Shown here: in pieces, positions 5,679-9,083 of the stretch | Layout: the number at the start of each line of letters is the position of its first letter | Position numbering within the stretch: the stretch's first letter is position 1 | Assembly (NCBI GenBank): GCA_041784625.1 | Contig: JBHBDS010000129.1 | Span: forward strand, 1-9,083 | Origin: JAUNKE01 sp041784625 | Lineage (GTDB): Bacteria > Bacillota > Clostridia > Peptostreptococcales > Filifactoraceae | Reading direction: 5' to 3' | Length of the DNA stretch: 9,083 bases | The notes under the pieces: model-generated | What the model was told of the DNA's origin: nothing | Databases searched by the model: none | What the model saw: only the letters and a program-made list of their open reading frames with translations | Translations under genes and position numbers: made by a program

Positions 5679-7736
5679 TTACCATTCTTTGTAATCGACT
5701 TTGCTCATATCTTTTGCTGCATTGGACGAAATCGCTTTGTCCGACAAGAAGTAAATATAATCGCCAACATAGACGAGACGATTAATATACGCTGTATTTT
5801 CCCAATTCCATTCGCCAGTTCTATGAGTTGCACTGCCTTTGAATTGCAGTTTGAAATTTTTGTCCACTCCATACACATAGCCGCCTTGGAACACATAGTC
5901 CACTTCCCAAGGGCTGGTTGCATTTTTAGATTTTTGTGTGACAGTGATCGGAAATCCAAAATAATTCTTGCTTACATTGTACATCAGTGCTTTATGGTTG
6001 TACATTAGCTCAGAGCCTGTTCCCGTTGTTCCAATCACGACATTGGAAATCTGCTTTGGATTATTGACATCACTCACATCAAACATCGCAATTTTCATCC
6101 CGTCTGCACGGACATTTCCATACTCGTTCACATCGGTCGCATTTCCAAATCCAATCACATGATTTGCATCATAAGGATGTAGGTAGTCGCTATAGCCGGG
6201 GATTTTGAGCTCGCCGAGAATTTTTGGCGCTCTCGGATTTTTCATATCGATGACAAAAAACGGATCGACTTGTTCAAATGTCACGAGATACAAACGATCG
6301 CCCATAAATCGTACGGAATAGATTCTTTCTTGTGGTGCAATGCCTGTGAGTTTGCCGAGCGGTTTCATATTTTTGTCAAAGGTCGCCACTTCTGAGCCGC
6401 TCTCCCATGTTCTTGTGTATGCCACACGGAAAATTCCATTGCTCTCATCCATTGCAAATTGGTTGATGAGACTGCCGACGATGGTCGCCTCCCCAACGTA
6501 CTGGATCTCAGATTTGTTCACAGAGAACTTTTTGATTTTTGTCTTGTCGAGATAGAGATCACTTGGGGTCACTTCGATCACATCTACTGCTGGCTCATCA
6601 TTTGTCGCAACCCTTGGCGCAATGTCCACTGGTATCGGATAATAGTTGCGATTGTAGTCGTAGAAGCTGATATACAAACTCTGCTCCGTCATATACACCG
6701 TATCCGCCGAACCCATAAAATTCAGATGTTTGACCGAAGATTTGTCTTTTGCCGAAAAGCTGCTCACCGTCACAATCGACTGGGTTAGATACGGCGGAAA
6801 AATTCGAATCGAAGCAACATCGATGTTTTGGAATTTTTCCGAAACAGCCGTGTCCTTGTACAGCGGCATCGCAAAATTATATGCATAGGTTTCCGATATC
6901 AAATACACTTGGTCGCCGATTTTTCTCGATGAACTGTAGTAACCCTCCTGCATCACAGTGCGCACGAGCTTGGGTTTTGCAAGCGAAGTAATATCGTAGA
7001 CAAGCGCTTTGGTAAAAGTTTTGTTGTTTTCGTAGCTGCTACCCACTGCCACAAGCCTAGTGCTATCGGCATAAAAATCTTGCAAATAAATTTTTTGATC
7101 GAGTTTTATTTCTCCAACGATTGAAATTTTGCCCGCGCTTGTTTTTGCAATCGATATTTTTCCATTGCGCAGATAGAAAATGGTATCGCCAACCACTTTG
7201 ACCACATCCGCCTCGTCAACGCCATCGACCTGAACATTGGTTTTGCTGGAGCTCGCTCCATCTGCTGCTGTATCTTCCAATACCTCTGGTGCAATGGCTT
7301 CATATCTTCTGCTATCCCAATTTTTCAGCGGGTTAAGATAGTTCCAGAACGAGAAAGGTTCTCGGAATTGCTTTTGGATTTTGGAAAAATTTTCTTTGCT
7401 TCCAACAAACACTTCGCCTTCATAGATACTGGTCTCAACAATATTATTATCGCTCTTGAGTGTGTACACTGCCGGTGAGAGCGGAATCAGGACATAATTT
7501 TTTTCATCGAGCTTGTTGACGATAAAATCTACTGACGTATTGTCCGTCGAGAGAAGCTTGAATGTTTTTTCTGGATTTTTGACCGCCTTTTTCACCGTCA
7601 CCCTGATGGGCTCAGTAAAAGATGTGCTCTCCACTTTTTTTAGATTTTTTGCTGCGTTCATGCCTCTTCCATCCGCAAAAACCGCTCCCGTGATCATCAG
7701 TATCGCCAGCAAAATTGCGCTAATTTTTCTTCTCAT
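5679..7736 (-). CDS. Secreted beta-propeller domain protein
   Basis: This 685-aa exported protein belongs to the family of secreted proteins with a C-terminal beta-propeller distantly related to WD40 (PF09826-like). The start is the ATG at 7736, because GGAGG lies 5 nt before it and the protein then opens with a clear signal peptide: MRRK, a hydrophobic core and a likely cut after AVFA (residue 21). An upstream in-frame ATG at 7790 has no RBS and would bury the signal. Residues 166-180 (TNVQVDGVDEADVVK) are the hallmark entry of the propeller, and the strand repeats (for example IFYLRNGKISIAK, RLVAVGSSYE, LVYVGDYIYFLSDK) run to the C-terminus. No lipobox or anchor is seen, and no catalytic motif. 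Its function is unknown, probably extracellular or cell-surface binding. It is a single gene ending about 130 nt before the shared terminator. Confidence 0.9.
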   Translation of the reverse strand: MRRKISAILLAILMITGAVFADGRGMNAAKNLKKVESTSFTEPIRVTVKKAVKNPEKTFKLLSTDNTSVDFIVNKLDEKNYVLIPLSPAVYTLKSDNNIVETSIYEGEVFVGSKENFSKIQKQFREPFSFWNYLNPLKNWDSRRYEAIAPEVLEDTAADGASSSKTNVQVDGVDEADVVKVVGDTIFYLRNGKISIAKTSAGKISIVGEIKLDQKIYLQDFYADSTRLVAVGSSYENNKTFTKALVYDITSLAKPKLVRTVMQEGYYSSSRKIGDQVYLISETYAYNFAMPLYKDTAVSEKFQNIDVASIRIFPPYLTQSIVTVSSFSAKDKSSVKHLNFMGSADTVYMTEQSLYISFYDYNRNYYPIPVDIAPRVATNDEPAVDVIEVTPSDLYLDKTKIKKFSVNKSEIQYVGEATIVGSLINQFAMDESNGIFRVAYTRTWESGSEVATFDKNMKPLGKLTGIAPQERIYSVRFMGDRLYLVTFEQVDPFFVIDMKNPRAPKILGELKIPGYSDYLHPYDANHVIGFGNATDVNEYGNVRADGMKIAMFDVSDVNNPKQISNVVIGTTGTGSELMYNHKALMYNVSKNYFGFPITVTQKSKNATSPWEVDYVFQGGYVYGVDKNFKLQFKGSATHRTGEWNWENTAYINRLVYVGDYIYFLSDKAISSNAAKDMSKVDYKEW

Positions 7737-7756
7737 AACATCCTCCAATTCCTCTC

Positions 7757-7774
7757 TGATCAAAAATTTGATCA
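7757..7774. promoter_or_regulatory. Palindrome in the leader of the beta-propeller gene
   Basis: TGATCAAA, two A, then TTTGATCA: 8-bp perfect arms, lying between the proposed -10 box and the RBS of the minus-strand gene. It could be an operator or a leader hairpin. It does not match the FNR/CRP spacing (TTGAT-N4-ATCAA). Confidence 0.35.
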
Positions 7775-7797
7775 AAGAATATTGTTCCATATTATTT

Positions 7798-7806
7798 AGT
7801 ATACCA
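7798..7806 (-). promoter_or_regulatory. Extended -10 promoter of the beta-propeller gene
   Basis: Read on the minus strand this is TGGTATACT, an extended -10 (TGN then TATACT) about 60 nt before the start codon. There is no good -35 box, which extended -10 promoters often lack. Confidence 0.45.
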
Positions 7807-7869
7807 CATCAAGTCCTTCATCTACTTAATAAGACGGAAAAGAAGGATATATCTTACAATAAATCATAA

Positions 7870-8043
7870 AAATTTCCAAAAAAATTTTGTGTACTGTCGT
7901 GTACTATCTATTCAGAAGAATATTTCAATCTATATGATGAAGAGTTGCAATTTTACCAAGAATACAAGGTCAAATCAGACGCTTTAGAAAAAGGTGACCT
8001 ATTCATATTAACAAAACATACGATCGATCAATTGGATACAAAA
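7870..8043 (+). pseudogene. Possible coding remnant, truncated at both ends
   Basis: The + frame reads with protein-like composition: YSEEYFNLYDEELQFYQEYK, then VKSDALEKGDLFILTKHTIDQLDTKK. There is no ATG, no RBS, and a stop (7867-7869) just upstream. The frame then runs meaninglessly into the tRNA-Phe relic. I do not recognise the family. It could be the broken end of a gene lost by rearrangement beside the tRNA cluster, or chance. Confidence 0.3.
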
Positions 8044-8062
8044 AAAGCACCCATTGGGTGCT
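8040..8062 (-). terminator. Terminator copy behind the tRNA-Phe relic
   Basis: On the minus strand: AGCACCC, loop AAT, GGGTGCT, followed by a run of T (A-run at 8040-8046 on +). It duplicates the terminator at 8267-8291. Confidence 0.75.
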
Positions 8063-8065
8063 ATC

Positions 8066-8119
8066 TGGTGCCCAGAGCCGGAATCGAACTAGTAATGACA
8101 CTCGGATTTTCAATCCTCT
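8066..8119 (-). pseudogene. tRNA-Phe relic (3' part only)
   Basis: CCA end, acceptor 3' strand and T-loop are identical to the intact tRNA-Phe. The 5' acceptor strand and D-arm are missing, the T-stem is mismatched (ACTAG against CCGGC), and extra bases sit between the anticodon arm and the T-arm. The anticodon loop TTGAAAA is still visible. It cannot fold as a working tRNA. Confidence 0.85.
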
Positions 8120-8243
8120 TTTTTACGGCGTCCTTTGGACAAAATTTTTGTCGCTCTGCTTCACTCACTCAGTCACGTAGCAACCTACGCTCCTTCATTC
8201 GCTCATTGCTCTCCTCAATTTTGCTCCAAATTACTTGTAAAAA
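8120..8243. repeat. 124-bp repeat, copy A
   Basis: It is 124 bp, flanked by TTTTTAC at the left and GTAAAAA at the right, and differs from copy B (8451-8574) at 4 positions by my alignment, without gaps. Inside are GTCC-TTT-GGAC (8130-8140) and the hairpin CGTAG-CAAC-CTACG (8176-8189). It directly abuts the tRNA-Phe relic. No protein-coding content is recognised. Confidence 0.85.
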
Positions 8244-8266
8244 TCTGCCGCATCGAACAAAGATGC

Positions 8267-8291
8267 AAAAAAAGAGCACCCATTGGGTGCT
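8267..8291 (-). terminator. Terminator of the tRNA cluster
   Basis: On the minus strand AGCACCC pairs with GGGTGCT (loop AAT), followed by CTCTTTTTTT. It lies 3 nt after the CCA end of tRNA-Phe, the last intact tRNA of the cluster. Confidence 0.85.
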
Positions 8292-8294
8292 ATC

Positions 8295-8370
<76 letters not shown>

Positions 8371-8371
8371 A

Positions 8372-8448
<77 letters not shown>

Positions 8449-8450
8449 AT

Positions 8451-8574
8451 TTTTTACGGCGTCCTTTGGGCAAAATTTTTGTCACTCTGCTTCACTCATT
8501 CAGTTACGTAGCAACCTACGCTCCTTCATTCGCTCATTGCTCTCCTCAATTTTGCTCCAAATTACTTGTAAAAA
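8451..8574. repeat. 124-bp repeat, copy B (inside the tRNA cluster)
   Basis: This is the second copy of the 8120-8243 element, sitting between tRNA-Pro and tRNA-Ile, so it must be transcribed with the cluster. It keeps the CGTAG-CAAC-CTACG hairpin; the GTCC/GGAC hairpin has one change. The T-rich and A-rich ends are conserved in both copies. Confidence 0.85.
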
Positions 8575-8578
8575 GTAT

Positions 8579-8655
8579 TGGTCGAGGTGGAGGGACTCGA
8601 ACCCCCGGCCCCATGGTCCCAAACCACGTGCGCTACCAAACTGCGCTACACCTCG
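8579..8655 (-). tRNA. tRNA-Pro (TGG)
   Basis: 77 nt with encoded CCA. The acceptor is CGAGGTG/CACCTCG. The anticodon loop TTTGGGA within CGTGG/CCATG gives anticodon TGG. Confidence 0.95.
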
Positions 8656-8660
8656 AACTG

Positions 8661-8752
8661 TGGCGGAGAAGGAGGGATTTGAACCCTCGCGCCCGTTAAC
8701 CAGGCCTACTCCCTTAGCAGGGGAGCCTCTTCAGCCACTTGAGTACTTCTCC
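8661..8752 (-). tRNA. tRNA-Ser (GCT)
   Basis: 92 nt with encoded CCA and discriminator G. The acceptor is GGAGAAG/CTTCTCC. A long variable arm, as expected of class II, is present. The anticodon arm CTCCC-CTGCTAA-GGGAG gives anticodon GCT. Confidence 0.95.
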
Positions 8753-8791
8753 TCTTTCTCTTGAATTTCTTCAAAAAGAAATAAATAGCAA

Positions 8792-8867
8792 TGGTGACCC
8801 ATCCGCGACTCGAACGCGGGACACCCTGATTAAAAGTCAGGTGCTCTGCCGACTGAGCTAATGGGTC
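8792..8867 (-). tRNA. tRNA-Lys (TTT)
   Basis: 76 nt with encoded CCA. The acceptor is GACCCAT/ATGGGTC. The anticodon arm CCTGA-CTTTTAA-TCAGG gives anticodon TTT. Confidence 0.95.
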
Positions 8868-8870
8868 AAG

Positions 8871-8944
8871 TGGAGCGGGTGAAGGGGATCGAACCCTCGC
8901 AACCGGCTTGGAAGGCCGGGGCTCTACCACTGAGCTACACCCGC
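8871..8944 (-). tRNA. tRNA-Gly (TCC)
   Basis: 74 nt with encoded CCA and discriminator U. The acceptor is GCGGGTG/CACCCGC. The anticodon arm CCGGC-CTTCCAA-GCCGG gives anticodon TCC. Confidence 0.95.
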
Positions 8945-8955
8945 AAGAAATTAAA

Positions 8956-9040
8956 TGGTGGTGGAGAGTGGATTCGAACCACTGAAAGCGTTGCTAACAG
9001 ATTTACAGTCTGCCCCCTTTGGCCTCTCGGGAACTCCACC
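8956..9040 (-). tRNA. tRNA-Tyr (GTA)
   Basis: 85 nt with encoded CCA. The acceptor is GGTGGAG/CTCCACC, with a long variable arm typical of bacterial tRNA-Tyr. The anticodon loop CTGTAAA gives anticodon GTA. Confidence 0.95.
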
Positions 9041-9056
9041 ATTACAAATATTAAAT

Positions 9057-9083
9057 TGGAGCTGGCGATAGGAATCGAACCTA
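9057..9083 (-). tRNA. Partial tRNA at window edge, probably tRNA-Thr
   Basis: Only the CCA end, discriminator U, the acceptor 3' strand CGCCAGC and most of the T-arm are inside the window. An acceptor pairing to GCTGGCG is usual for tRNA-Thr in Bacillota, but the anticodon lies outside, so identity is a guess. Confidence 0.6.

Noticed and set aside
8120..8243. CRISPR or insertion sequence explanation of the 124-bp repeat
   Set aside because: Only two copies, no regular short repeat/spacer units, no transposase frame and no clear terminal inverted repeats beyond the T/A-rich ends.

Overview
The window looks like the chromosome of a low-GC Bacillota, probably an anaerobic Clostridia-type bacterium. 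The signs are strong purine-rich Shine-Dalgarno sites (AGGAG, GGAGG), AT-rich spacers, a Gram-positive-type beta-propeller lipid-free secreted protein, and a DUF600/YezG-type immunity family known from Bacillota. The exact genus cannot be told from the sequence.

Left part (1-4330, + strand) is a polymorphic toxin/immunity locus. A 654-codon gene has a long Ser/Thr/Gly-rich N-terminal part, a helical pretoxin-like region and the beginning of a non-specific endonuclease (Endonuclease_NS_2-like) C-terminal domain. An in-frame TAG at 2119-2121 cuts it off just before the catalytic DHGGH motif. The same frame then stays open to 2439 and encodes the rest of the nuclease. Two paralogous 285-residue immunity genes follow, each made of two fused DUF600/YezG-like domains. 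The first overlaps the toxin's distal stop (TAATG) and ends at a hairpin terminator. The second is preceded by a 25-bp perfect copy of the toxin sequence encoding ANLKLGKG, which looks like the scar of a second toxin-tip cassette. The layout fits C-terminal cassette displacement, with the current nuclease tip disabled by a nonsense codon.

Middle part (4331-7800): a Cys-type glutathione peroxidase (probably thioredoxin-dependent) with its own RBS, then about 600 bp without a gene. That stretch holds two terminator-like hairpins and a well-formed promoter (TTTACA-17-TATAAT) running into a 21-bp perfect hairpin terminator. This is a candidate small RNA of about 125 nt. The hairpin is shared with a convergent minus-strand gene for a secreted C-terminal beta-propeller protein.

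Right part (7800-9083): a short stretch that reads like a truncated coding remnant, then a minus-strand tRNA cluster. In transcription order it is (Thr?, cut by the window edge)-Tyr-Gly-Lys-Ser-Pro-Ile-Phe, ending at a hairpin terminator. A second copy of the tRNA-Phe 3' part plus terminator lies downstream and is degenerate. A 124-bp repeat, two copies about 97% identical, is inserted once inside the tRNA cluster (between Pro and Ile) and once next to the tRNA-Phe relic.
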